Assembly (NCBI GenBank): GCA_903789665.1 | Contig: CAIFEX010000013.1 | Span: forward strand, 1 to 64,000 | Direction of reading: 5' to 3' | DNA: 64,000 nt | Origin: an uncultured Clostridium sp. | GTDB lineage: Bacteria; Bacillota; Clostridia; Clostridiales; Clostridiaceae | Shown: in pieces, positions 25,579-33,982 of the stretch | Numbering within the stretch: the stretch's first letter is position 1 | How the letters are laid out: the number at the start of each line of letters is the position of its first letter | Program-made: the position numbers and the translations under genes | Notes under the pieces: model-generated | What the model was told of the DNA's origin: nothing | Databases searched by the model: none | The model's input: the letters and a program-made list of their open reading frames with translations, nothing else

Positions 25579-25621
25579 AATATAATACTCTAGGATCTTT
25601 ATTTGGGGAGAGTATTATATT
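25579..25621 (+). repeat. 13-bp inverted repeat overlapping a ribosome binding site
   Basis: AATATAATACTCT (25579-25591) and AGAGTATTATATT (25609-25621) are perfectly complementary. The right arm covers the end of GGGGAGAG, the ribosome site for the gene starting at 25623. In mRNA it could mask translation initiation, or it could terminate transcripts from the hydrolase gene upstream. Confidence 0.6.
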
Positions 25622-25622
25622 T

Positions 25623-26930
25623 ATGAAAAAATTGTTAAAAGTCTTATCAATACTTATATTTATATCCGCAGCAGCTTTTACAATTCAATTTTACTTCAAT
25701 AAAACACATCCTAAAATTCAGGTTGAGCTGAAAGATAATGCTCTGAGCTGCAATTTGAAATACAGTGGATTAGAGGGCTCGGTTGATTTCACCAAAGATG
25801 AGAAAAACAATTATTATATAGCTTATAAGGACAGAATACAGGTTATAGGGAAGAACGGAAAGAGCCGTGATATAATGAAAGACCCTGTATTGGATATTCA
25901 CAGTATAGATTACTCTAAAGATAATCTATATTATTCTTCAGGGGATAAAATATATCGTTATAATTTAAAGCAGGGTAAAAATACGGTCCTTTTAAAGAAT
26001 ATACCCAATTACGGTGACTATAAGGACAGCCTGCTGAGAATAAATGGAGATTGTATATATATTTCCATAGGGTCTGCAACTAATTCTGCTGTAGTTGGGG
26101 ATGATAATAAATGGGTTAAGGAAAATTTCTATGCCCATGATGTAACTCCGGAGGATATAACTTTAGGGGGAATCAATTTTGGAAAATACAGGAGAGGGGC
26201 ATTTCAAAGCTACAATACAAGGAGTCTGAAAGGCCAGATAGTGCCAAAACATTTTCCAGGAAACGCTTCTGTTATAACCTATGATATAAATAATGGAAAC
26301 AGTGAAACCTTTGCTTGGGGAATAAGAAATATAAACGGAATGGATTTTACCAGCACAAATAAGCTCATATGCAGCGTGGGAGGCATGGAAAATAGAGGCA
26401 GCAGGCCTGTTGTAGGAGACACGGATTACATATATGAGATAAAAAAAGGAATATGGTATGGGTGGCCGGACTACAGCGGCGGAGACCCTGTTATTTCTCC
26501 GAAGTTTAAAAGTGTGAAGGGATCACCGCTGCAATTCGTACTCGACAATCATCCGAGTACGAATCCGCCGGCTCCGCTGTATCAGCACAAGAATGTCGGA
26601 ACACTTGGGTCCATAGCTGTGGATTCAAGTGGAAACTTGAAATCAAAGGACTGTATATTTTTTTACGATAATTCGGATAATATGATCTATAGTTCCCGCG
26701 GTGCAGGTTCTCCATTGGCAGAAATTGAGCTTGGAAAAAATTCAATAATATCCAGCATGAAGATATGCGATGAATCACTGATGATACTTGACGAGAAAGA
26801 AGGTTACCTATATAGTATAAAAAGAGGTAAGGTCAACGCAGGGACGGAAATTGGCAGGAATATTTATTTATACTTACTTTTAACAGTAATACTCAGCATT
26901 ATATTGATTTTAAAAAATCAAAATTCCTAG
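25623..26930 (+). CDS. Membrane-tethered beta-propeller, PQQ sugar-dehydrogenase-like
   Basis: A 435-residue protein with an N-terminal membrane or signal anchor (residues ~5-25) and a second hydrophobic segment at the very C-terminus (IYLYLLLTVILSIILIL). The extracytoplasmic middle resembles the six-bladed propeller of glucose/sorbosone dehydrogenases: VITYDINNGNSETFAWGIRN, NGMDFTSTNKLIC, then GDTDYIYEIKKG followed by WYGWPDYSGGDPV, and NPPAPLYQHK. The typical WGIRN and YGWPDYSGG signatures support the fold. Whether PQQ is bound is unclear; clostridia do not usually make it, so a binding or structural role is possible. The ribosome site GGGGAG is partly inside a hairpin. Confidence 0.65.
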   Translation: MKKLLKVLSILIFISAAAFTIQFYFNKTHPKIQVELKDNALSCNLKYSGLEGSVDFTKDEKNNYYIAYKDRIQVIGKNGKSRDIMKDPVLDIHSIDYSKDNLYYSSGDKIYRYNLKQGKNTVLLKNIPNYGDYKDSLLRINGDCIYISIGSATNSAVVGDDNKWVKENFYAHDVTPEDITLGGINFGKYRRGAFQSYNTRSLKGQIVPKHFPGNASVITYDINNGNSETFAWGIRNINGMDFTSTNKLICSVGGMENRGSRPVVGDTDYIYEIKKGIWYGWPDYSGGDPVISPKFKSVKGSPLQFVLDNHPSTNPPAPLYQHKNVGTLGSIAVDSSGNLKSKDCIFFYDNSDNMIYSSRGAGSPLAEIELGKNSIISSMKICDESLMILDEKEGYLYSIKRGKVNAGTEIGRNIYLYLLLTVILSIILILKNQNS

Positions 26931-26968
26931 AATTATAATATTATATTTAAAGAGGAGATTATTTTTGG

Positions 26969-27685
26969 ATGAAACATGGAATTGAAAAAACTTATGGAAG
27001 TGCTGTTAAAGGTATATTCTTTGCGGTAAACCCACTTAAGAAGAGGATTATGAAGACCAACTGCACTGTGCATAAATTTATAATTATACAGGCTATAGAG
27101 ATATTGAAAATCAATGGATATTCGAAAGAGTATGATTTTTTTAGAAAATATGTAAGAGCTTTGAATATTGGAGTCACCTGGGCGGATCAGGATTTTAAAA
27201 GTTCAAATCATTTTTATCATATAACCAGGGGCAGAGGATTATATGGCTTCTCGGATGCACTTACAGAATGCAAAAAATATTACAGCAAATCAATGCAGTT
27301 TTTAAAAGGCGGAGAAATTCAAAGGGCATTGTTCTACTTTGGAGCATCCTGCCACCTTGTCCAGGATGTTACAGTGCCGCAGCATGTGAATAACAAACTT
27401 TTAAACAGCCATAGAAAATTTGAACTCTGGATAATAGGCAGGCTTTTGACGGATTACTCCTTTACTACGAATGAATCACCTATAGTGTATGAAAAGGTGG
27501 ATGATTTCATAAAAAATAATGCCATAATGGCAAATAGCACTTATATAAAAAATAGGAATATAGAATCTAGAGAGGAAAGATATAGTAAAATATCCACGGT
27601 TATTATAAGAGAAGCTGAGAGAACTACGGCAGGGTTTATGGTAAAATACTTTAACGAGATCAAAAATTCTAAAATTCTTCCATAG
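26969..27685 (+). CDS. Zinc-dependent phospholipase C-like protein
   Basis: A 238-residue all-helical protein of the zinc-dependent phospholipase C/S1-P1 nuclease fold. Zinc ligands are expected in TNCTVHKFIIIQA, NIGVTWADQDFKSSNHFYH and FYFGASCHLVQDVTVPQHVNN. Secreted clostridial alpha-toxins start with a signal peptide and end with a C2-like domain; both are absent here, and Trp1, the usual first ligand, is not available without processing. It may therefore be cytoplasmic or use a different route. AGAGGAG lies 12 bases before the ATG. Activity on phospholipid is not established. Confidence 0.75.
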   Translation: MKHGIEKTYGSAVKGIFFAVNPLKKRIMKTNCTVHKFIIIQAIEILKINGYSKEYDFFRKYVRALNIGVTWADQDFKSSNHFYHITRGRGLYGFSDALTECKKYYSKSMQFLKGGEIQRALFYFGASCHLVQDVTVPQHVNNKLLNSHRKFELWIIGRLLTDYSFTTNESPIVYEKVDDFIKNNAIMANSTYIKNRNIESREERYSKISTVIIREAERTTAGFMVKYFNEIKNSKILP

Positions 27686-27703
27686 ATTGGAGGATTTTTT
27701 TTT
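27676..27703 (+). terminator. Terminator overlapping the end of the phospholipase-like gene
   Basis: TCTTCC and GGAGGA (one G-U pair) close a 7-base loop, followed by eight or more T. The stop codon lies inside the hairpin. Confidence 0.75.
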
Positions 27704-27778
27704 CTTTTACAGAACATATACAGTAGATAATAACATATTATGTATTTTATCCGAATATTACGGGGGACAGTGATTTAA

Positions 27779-28318
27779 TTGAATAAAAGTATATTTATAA
27801 ATATGGAAAACGAGATATTTAAGGGAAGTTTACTGGACATAGGACTTAGCAATCAGGGTATAGTATATAATATATATAAGCAGTTTAACGATGACATAAA
27901 TGTTGAATATATAAACGGGAAGGATGAACAGGAAAACATAAGGGAGAACTATTATGATAATTGCATAATGCTTTTTTCTTTTGACCGTATGTGCTTTAAT
28001 TTTAAAAAGAAAAATTTTATAATGGACATACATAGATATTTAAATAAAAATGGACTTTTACACATATGGGATATAGACAAGGGCTATAATAAAATTTTCT
28101 ATGGTGATATAAAGATAGCAATACCGGGCGGAAAGCTTAAAAAGATAAAAATAAGAGATTTTAATATTTTAAAAAACAGTTCTAAGGAGAATACCTTAAA
28201 ACTGCTGGACGGATATTTTGAAATTCTGGATTCTAGAAATTCAGATGGAATTTATTATATAAAAGCCAGGAAAAAAAATCCGCTGGTTAAAAATCATGAT
28301 GATTTGGAGGCAAACTAA
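27779..28318 (+). CDS. Methyltransferase-like conserved hypothetical protein
   Basis: A 179-residue protein starting with TTG (GGGGGA 11 bases upstream). Its beginning GSLLDIGLSNQGIVY resembles the SAM-binding motif I of class I methyltransferases, and NCIMLFSFDRMCF...FIMDIHRYLNKNGLLHIWDID resembles motifs IV-V. Motif I lacks the usual GxGxG glycines and the protein is short, so SAM binding may be lost. It lies 8 bp before the B12/radical-SAM gene, which suggests a joint job. Function unknown. Confidence 0.5.
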   Translation: MNKSIFINMENEIFKGSLLDIGLSNQGIVYNIYKQFNDDINVEYINGKDEQENIRENYYDNCIMLFSFDRMCFNFKKKNFIMDIHRYLNKNGLLHIWDIDKGYNKIFYGDIKIAIPGGKLKKIKIRDFNILKNSSKENTLKLLDGYFEILDSRNSDGIYYIKARKKNPLVKNHDDLEAN

Positions 28319-28326
28319 AATATTAT

Positions 28327-30036
28327 ATGAAGATATTATTGACTGCATTAAATTCAAAATATATTCACAGCAATTTAGCAATAAGATATTTAAGGGCTTA
28401 TACTGAAAAGCTTGATTATAACTGCACTATAAGAGAATTTACCATAAATGACATACTGGAAAGGGTACTGGAGGAAATTATGGGTGAAAATCCTGATATA
28501 GTGGCTTTTTCCTGCTACATATGGAATATAGAGTATGTCAAATCCCTGGCTGTACTCATTAAACTTGTAAACCCCAAAATCAAAATTTTGTACGGCGGAC
28601 CGGAAGTATCCTATGACAGCCGTGAATTTTTGAAAAGTACTGCGGGAGATTATGTAATAATAGGGGAAGGAGAAGAAACTTACAGTGAATTTGTAAAATT
28701 TCTGATAGAATATTTTCAAAATTCAAAGGAAATGACAAATGAGAGTGTTTTTTCAAATTTCAGGAATATAAAGGGCCTTTGTTTTAGGTGGCAGGACGGG
28801 ATAATTTTAAATGAACCAAGAAAATTAATGGATATGGATAAAATAGCATTTCCCTATGATCTAGAAGAAGATTTCCGGCACAAGATAATTTACTATGAAT
28901 CCAGCAGAGGATGTCCGTTTAACTGCAAATACTGCCTTTCTTCCACTATCAAAGGTGTCAGATTTCTCAACGTCGAAAGAGTGAAAAAAGAACTTGAGTT
29001 TTTGATAACAAAAAATATAAGTCTTATAAAGTTTGTAGATAGAACATTTAACTGCAATCATGAGTTTACTGTTGAACTCTGGAAATTTATAATAGATTTG
29101 GATACGGATATTACATTTCACTTTGAAATTTCAGCAGATGTCCTTACCAGCGATGAAATAGAACTACTTCAAAAAGCCCCTAAAGGGAGAATTCAGCTTG
29201 AAGTAGGAGTTCAGACTACAAATGATGAGATTTTGAGCAATATAGACAGGTATGTTAAATTTAAGGAAATAGAAGAGAAAGTTAAAAAGGTTGAAAAATA
29301 TCACAATGTAAGACAGCATCTCGATTTAATAGCAGGGCTTCCAGGAGAAGATTTTAAATCATTCAAAAAATCCTTCAATGACGTGTATTCTTTAAGGCCG
29401 GATGAAATTCAGCTTGGTTTTCTGAAACTTTTAAAAGGTTCTTCAATGAGGGAGGAGGCAAAAAATTGGGGTATGGTGTATTCCCCCTATGCCCCTTATG
29501 AAATCTTGAGAACTGACAGCATAAGTTACAGGGAGCTTGTTATATTGAAAAGGGTGGAAAAGGTAGTAGATAAATACTATAATTCTGGAAAATTTATACA
29601 TATAGTGGACTATTTTGTGGCCAGATTTGAAACGGCTTTTGATTTTTATTATGAACTCGGCATGTTTTTTTATAAAAATGGATATCTTAGCAGAAATATA
29701 TCATCTGTGGAATATTACAGGGTATTTATAGAATTTGAAAAACAGTTCCTAAATGAAAAAAGCATTGAATTAAATGAAATAATAAAATATGATTATCTTA
29801 AATTCAACAAAAAAAGGTGGCTCCCTGATTTTCTTGTGAGATATAAAAATAAAAATGAAGAGAAACTTTTAAAACAAAAAATAAAGGATAAAGGCACAGT
29901 GCTGTCAAAAAATTATCATATAGAAAAGTTTTCTATAAATATAGAAAAACTTTTAAGAGACTCTCGCATAGAGAAAAAAGACGGATATGTGATATTTGAC
30001 GGAAAAAGAGAATTGTATTTTTTTGATCACTTTTAA
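28327..30036 (+). CDS. B12-binding-domain radical SAM protein (DUF4080 family)
   Basis: A 569-residue protein. Residues ~1-140 form a cobalamin-binding Rossmann domain (MKILLTALNSKYIHSNLAIR, then ILYGGPEVSYDS). The radical-SAM motif is ESSRGCPFNCKYC near residue 195, and the TIM-barrel continues with QLEVGVQTTNDE and DLIAGLPGEDFKSF. The C-terminal ~200 residues match the DUF4080 extension. Enzymes of this class methylate or rearrange unactivated carbon, but this subfamily has no established substrate. It is tightly spaced after the methyltransferase-like gene and 23 bp before the CC/Se-motif gene, probably one operon. Confidence 0.85.
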   Translation: MKILLTALNSKYIHSNLAIRYLRAYTEKLDYNCTIREFTINDILERVLEEIMGENPDIVAFSCYIWNIEYVKSLAVLIKLVNPKIKILYGGPEVSYDSREFLKSTAGDYVIIGEGEETYSEFVKFLIEYFQNSKEMTNESVFSNFRNIKGLCFRWQDGIILNEPRKLMDMDKIAFPYDLEEDFRHKIIYYESSRGCPFNCKYCLSSTIKGVRFLNVERVKKELEFLITKNISLIKFVDRTFNCNHEFTVELWKFIIDLDTDITFHFEISADVLTSDEIELLQKAPKGRIQLEVGVQTTNDEILSNIDRYVKFKEIEEKVKKVEKYHNVRQHLDLIAGLPGEDFKSFKKSFNDVYSLRPDEIQLGFLKLLKGSSMREEAKNWGMVYSPYAPYEILRTDSISYRELVILKRVEKVVDKYYNSGKFIHIVDYFVARFETAFDFYYELGMFFYKNGYLSRNISSVEYYRVFIEFEKQFLNEKSIELNEIIKYDYLKFNKKRWLPDFLVRYKNKNEEKLLKQKIKDKGTVLSKNYHIEKFSINIEKLLRDSRIEKKDGYVIFDGKRELYFFDHF

Positions 30037-30059
30037 ATTACAGTAAAGGAGTTGGTATC

Positions 30060-30365
30060 GTGAAACTGACTATCGATGACAGGGCTCTTGATTATGCGAA
30101 AGAAAAAGGCGGAGATTTTGTAGTTAAAACTATTTCTGCAGGTGGAGGGTGCTGTTCTATGGAAGTGCGGGATATAATTATAGAATTTTCAGAGGAATTC
30201 AAGGGAAGCAGAAAGATATTCAACAAGTACAGCTACAAAGGTGTAAATGTATATGTGGAAAGAGGACTTGAAATGGAGGAGGAGGTACTCATATATGAAA
30301 AGGTAGAATTGCCTTTGATTGGCAAACGATTTGGTTCAAAAGGTATCTATGTAAAGTATCTATGA
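30060..30365 (+). CDS. CC/Se-motif family protein (cysteine form)
   Basis: A 101-residue protein beginning with GTG (AAAGGAG upstream): MKLTIDDRALDYAKEKGGDF, followed by the vicinal cysteine motif GGGCCSMEV near residue 30. It belongs to the small HesB-like family in which some members carry selenocysteine in place of the first Cys of this motif. Here both are ordinary TGC/TGT cysteines. A redox or metal-handling role is likely but unproven. It closes the apparent operon with the B12/radical-SAM protein. Confidence 0.7.
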   Translation: MKLTIDDRALDYAKEKGGDFVVKTISAGGGCCSMEVRDIIIEFSEEFKGSRKIFNKYSYKGVNVYVERGLEMEEEVLIYEKVELPLIGKRFGSKGIYVKYL

Positions 30366-30390
30366 ATTGTTTTTTTAAGTTGAACGTCAA

Positions 30391-30426
30391 ATAGAATTGC
30401 CCATTTCAGGACAATTCTATTTTATT
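30391..30426. terminator. Bidirectional terminator
   Basis: ATAGAATTG and CAATTCTAT close a 12-base loop that can add a CC/GG pair; T-rich sequence follows on the plus strand and A-rich precedes it. It lies between two convergent genes. Confidence 0.75.
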
Positions 30427-30427
30427 T

Positions 30428-30904
30428 TCAGTTGGAGTCTTTTACCTTATATATTTTTTTTGCTTTATCTGTATACAAGATGCCAAATAGATGATCTATT
30501 TCATGGCAAAATACGTTGGATAAAATACCATCTACCTTATAGGTCATCTCACTGCCTTTTATATCCTGATATGTTACCAGGATTTTTTTTGGCCTTATTA
30601 CAATCCCCTCGTAGCCTGGATAACTTAAACAGCCCTCTACACTTTCCTGCTTTCCTATTTTTTTGATTATTTTGGGGTTTATTAAAATTATAGGCTTGAA
30701 ATCTTTTTCCTTTAAATCTATGACTATAATTTTCTTGAGTACTCCTATTTGAGGAGCAGCAAGTCCGACACCACCGGGGTTATTATCCAGCGTGTCTTTG
30801 AGATCTTCTACAACTTTTAAAGTTTCATCATTTATTTCTTTTACCGGTCTGCTGACTCTTTTCAATAATTTATTTCCAAATTGTAATATCTCTTTTACTG
30901 CCAA
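30428..30904 (-). CDS. def: Peptide deformylase
   Basis: Removes the formyl group from the N-terminal Met of new proteins. The 158-residue protein has all three signatures: motif 1 GVGLAAPQIG, motif 2 EGCLSYPG and the zinc-binding motif 3 CHEIDHLFG. The start is TTG at 30904 with AGGAGAT 9 bases upstream, giving MAVKEILQFGNKLL. An in-frame ATG further upstream (30949) has no ribosome site and would add 15 residues foreign to the family. It stands alone, convergent with the CC/Se-motif gene. Confidence 0.95.
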   Translation of the reverse strand: MAVKEILQFGNKLLKRVSRPVKEINDETLKVVEDLKDTLDNNPGGVGLAAPQIGVLKKIIVIDLKEKDFKPIILINPKIIKKIGKQESVEGCLSYPGYEGIVIRPKKILVTYQDIKGSEMTYKVDGILSNVFCHEIDHLFGILYTDKAKKIYKVKDSN

Positions 30905-31051
30905 GTATATTATCTCCTTCCTGTATCCATCGATAAATAAATTATACATTTATTTCATTAAAGGATCAATTTAGATCTCCCGGTTTTAAAAATGCTATAA
31001 TGTTAAATATAAAATTATCTTTGAGTATAATGAATGAGAGAAGGGATAATA

Positions 31052-33355
31052 TTGTCCATAGATTCTGGTGAAATGAAAATAGAAAGGACACATTTAAAGG
31101 ACACTTTAAAATGGGTAGAATCAGAAATAAAAGATATGAGGCAAAATGATCAAAAATTGGAGATAATTATAGACAAATTGAGAAAGCAGGCCAAAGGGAA
31201 ATATAATGAGGAACTCGATACAAAAGAAAAACTTTATGGCATTACCCATAAAAGTCTTGAAAAGTATGAAGAGAGCAGAAAAAAACCTTATTTTGGAAGA
31301 ATTGATTTTAGAGAATATAAAAATGAAAAGGAAACTTTTTATATAGGTAAATTTGGGCTTGGAGATATACAAAATGGAGATGAAAAAGTAATTGACTGGA
31401 GAGCTCCCATAGCGGATTTATACTATAGTGGCGTGGAGGGGAAAACTTTTTACAGATCTCCCGTTGGCATAGTAAACGGGGAACTGAGCCTGAAAAGGAA
31501 ATTTTTGATTGAAAACGGAGAATTGAAAGATGCCTTTGACGAGGGCATAAATGAGATAGTTCTAAAATCCAATAGGGAAGAGGGGAATCCACTAGTAGAT
31601 GAATTTCTAAAGATAAATTTAAACCAGAGTGTAAACAACAGGCTTAAAAATGTAGTTGCAACTATTCAAAAAGAGCAAAACAATATAATAAGAGCTGAAA
31701 AGAACATGACTCTTATGTTTCAAGGTGCCGCCGGTTCTGGAAAAACTACGGTAGCCTTATATAGACTGGCTTATTTGCTTTATAGATATAAGGGCAGGTT
31801 AAATGGGAAAGATGTTTTGATCATAGCACCAAATAAGCTTTTCCTGAATTACATATCGGATATACTCCCGGATTTGGGGATAGATGAGGTAAAACAGATG
31901 ACTTTTGAAGGCATGTGCAGTAAAATATTACACATTAAAGGCAAAATATATTCAAAGGGTAAGAAGCTGTCGGATATACTTGAAAACAAGCAGTATTCTT
32001 CCATCAAGAACATAACATTGAACAGCCGCATAAAGGGAAGTATTTTATATAGGGAATTGATAGACGAGTACATAGAATATATTGAAAAAAAAGATTTAAA
32101 CATAGATGATATAAAGGTAGACAATTATATTCTATTTGACAAAAGTGAAATATGCAGGCTGTATTCGGAGGATATGAAGTATCTGCCTGCCAATCAAAAA
32201 AAGTACAAAATAAAAAAATATTTTGAACTGAAAATAGACGATAAAATAAGAAAGGTCATAAATAAGGTAGATTTTCTTTATGATTATCAAATTGCCAGAT
32301 TGAAAAGAACTGTGAAAGACGGCCCGGATAAAAGAAAAGAGATTAGAAACATATATGATAAAAGGGATAGGAAGAGGGTACATATAATGACCCAGGCCAG
32401 AAAAAATTTTGATGATTATTTTCATAGCTGGATTGAGGTGGACACATCTAGACTCTATGAAAATTTTCTGACAGAAGAAGAAGTATTTGAAAAGATCATA
32501 GCAAAAAGACTTTCTAAAACATGCTGGAACAACCTGGTAAGAGAAACAAAATTGAATGTTGAAAATAATATTGTAGACAGCGACGATCTGGCAGCTCTCT
32601 GCTATTTGAAATTTAAAATAGAGGGAGTGCCTAAAAAATTCAAATATAAATATCTTGTTGTGGATGAAGCACAGGATTACAGTAATTTTGAAATGGCAGT
32701 TTTAAGGAAAATAAGCACAAATGCTTCTATGACCATAGTGGGGGATATTGCCCAAGGCATATATGATTATAGGGGCATATCCGATTGGAATGACATTTCA
32801 AAAAATATTTTTAAGGAAAGTACAAAATTTTTTCAGCTGACCCAGAGCTACCGTTCTACAGTGGAGATAATGGAATTTGCCAACAAAGTGCTTAGACTTC
32901 AGAAAAACAATCTCAGCTCTGTAAAACCTACTTTGAGGCATGGTGATAAACCTAGGATATTTGAATTTACAAACAACAGGGATTTTAGTGGAAAACTGGA
33001 TAAAATAGTAAAGAGAGTCCAAGAAAATGGTAAGAGTACCATAGCAGTTATAGGAAAAACTTCCACTCAATGTAGAAAAATCAGGAATTATTTAAAGAAA
33101 TACAGTGCTTACAGCTGGAAGTTAATCAGGGAAAACGACAATGTATTGGAAGAAGAAAAGATGATAATTCCATCTTATATGACAAAGGGTCTGGAATTTG
33201 ACTGCAGTGTAATATACAATTGTAACGAAGAAAATTATACTGAAAGTGAATTGGATAAGAAGATACTTTATGTAGCCCTTACGAGAGCCCTCCACATGGA
33301 ATATATATTTTATTCGGGTAAAATATCAAATATTATTAAATCCTGTGCCAGGTGA
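31052..33355 (+). CDS. HelD-type UvrD-like ATPase (RNA polymerase-recycling helicase family)
   Basis: A 767-residue superfamily 1 ATPase. The N-terminal ~190 residues start with a coiled coil (WVESEIKDMRQNDQKLEIII) and include IDWRAPIADLYYSG, a hallmark of HelD proteins that reach into RNA polymerase to release it from stalled complexes. Walker A is FQGAAGSGKTTVALYRLAYL near residue 230, Walker B VVDEAQDYS near 540, and motif VI is YVALTRAL near the C-terminus. The insertion between the two halves of domain 1A is typical of HelD. TTG 31052 has AGAAGGG upstream; an ATG 18 bases earlier lacks a ribosome site. DNA helicase activity should not be assumed. Confidence 0.82.
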   Translation: MSIDSGEMKIERTHLKDTLKWVESEIKDMRQNDQKLEIIIDKLRKQAKGKYNEELDTKEKLYGITHKSLEKYEESRKKPYFGRIDFREYKNEKETFYIGKFGLGDIQNGDEKVIDWRAPIADLYYSGVEGKTFYRSPVGIVNGELSLKRKFLIENGELKDAFDEGINEIVLKSNREEGNPLVDEFLKINLNQSVNNRLKNVVATIQKEQNNIIRAEKNMTLMFQGAAGSGKTTVALYRLAYLLYRYKGRLNGKDVLIIAPNKLFLNYISDILPDLGIDEVKQMTFEGMCSKILHIKGKIYSKGKKLSDILENKQYSSIKNITLNSRIKGSILYRELIDEYIEYIEKKDLNIDDIKVDNYILFDKSEICRLYSEDMKYLPANQKKYKIKKYFELKIDDKIRKVINKVDFLYDYQIARLKRTVKDGPDKRKEIRNIYDKRDRKRVHIMTQARKNFDDYFHSWIEVDTSRLYENFLTEEEVFEKIIAKRLSKTCWNNLVRETKLNVENNIVDSDDLAALCYLKFKIEGVPKKFKYKYLVVDEAQDYSNFEMAVLRKISTNASMTIVGDIAQGIYDYRGISDWNDISKNIFKESTKFFQLTQSYRSTVEIMEFANKVLRLQKNNLSSVKPTLRHGDKPRIFEFTNNRDFSGKLDKIVKRVQENGKSTIAVIGKTSTQCRKIRNYLKKYSAYSWKLIRENDNVLEEEKMIIPSYMTKGLEFDCSVIYNCNEENYTESELDKKILYVALTRALHMEYIFYSGKISNIIKSCAR

Positions 33356-33382
33356 AAAAATTTAAAAAACATTTTGAAAACA

Positions 33383-33405
33383 GGGGGCTTCGGCCCCTTA
33401 TTTTA
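33383..33405. terminator. Terminator between HelD-like and Spo0E-like genes
   Basis: GGGGC and GCCCC close the stable tetraloop TTCG region, followed by TTATTTT on the plus strand. It lies between two convergent genes and may act on both. Confidence 0.8.
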
Positions 33406-33420
33406 ACTATGTTAAAAAAT

Positions 33421-33585
33421 TTAACTAACGGTATCCCTTTTTTGATATTCTAAAATTAGCTTGTCCAGTTTCTCACTGCACTTAACTACTGTTTCATCTG
33501 TAAGGCTGCCATTTTTTATCAATAGATACAAAGTTTCTTTTAGATCATTTATTTTAGTATCCAAATTTGCTAAATCATTTTTCAT
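33421..33585 (-). CDS. Spo0E-like aspartyl-phosphate phosphatase
   Basis: A 54-residue protein found by reading the minus strand: it begins MKNDLANLDTKINDLKETLY and contains CSEKLDKLILEYQK, which matches the Spo0E signature SxxLDxxI with Cys in front. The protein is a two-helix hairpin. Spo0E-like proteins dephosphorylate Spo0A~P and so delay sporulation. GGGGGAA lies 8 bases upstream of the ATG. Its target in clostridia, where Spo0A is phosphorylated directly by kinases, is expected to be Spo0A but is inferred. Confidence 0.8.
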   Translation of the reverse strand: MKNDLANLDTKINDLKETLYLLIKNGSLTDETVVKCSEKLDKLILEYQKRDTVS

Positions 33586-33920
33586 CGTTATTCCCCCACA
33601 AGGTAACTTTATTACTCTTATATTTTACCAGATAATAAAAAAATAAACATATCTTTTATTAGTCACTAAAATACAGCAAATTACAAAAATAAACATAATT
33701 TCTGTAGATAAGGTGTGGATTATTCTGTGGAAAAAATGTGGAAAAAAAGAAAAATGTGTCTGTATATACTGATATAAAATGCTATGGAAAATTTTTCTAA
33801 AACAAAATAATGTCTAAAAGTTTTTTGTATATTTTAATAAAAATAATAAATTTTAATAATAAATGTCAATATGAAGCTCTATGATAGGCAGTTTGTTCAA
33901 TTAGGCAAATCTGTCCGAGA
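33586..33920. other. Intergenic stretch with no recognised gene
   Basis: About 335 bp of very AT-rich DNA between the Spo0E-like gene and the hprK promoter. It holds three TGTGGA copies within 25 bp (33713-33745), some resembling degraded DnaA boxes, but none fits TTATNCACA exactly. No open frame with a ribosome site was found. Confidence 0.5.
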
Positions 33921-33949
33921 TTGATACCCTCAATGCCTTTTGATATAAT
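33921..33949 (+). promoter_or_regulatory. Sigma-A-type promoter of hprK
   Basis: TTGATA (33921-33926) and TATAAT (33944-33949) with a 17-bp spacer, 33 bp upstream of the start codon. Confidence 0.7.
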
Positions 33950-33982
33950 TAATTTATGAGATGAATCACAAGGGGTGATAAG

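Noticed and set aside
33713..33745. TGTGGA repeats resembling DnaA boxes, suggesting an origin
   Set aside because: None matches TTATNCACA exactly, there is no dnaA or dnaN nearby and no cluster large enough for an origin.
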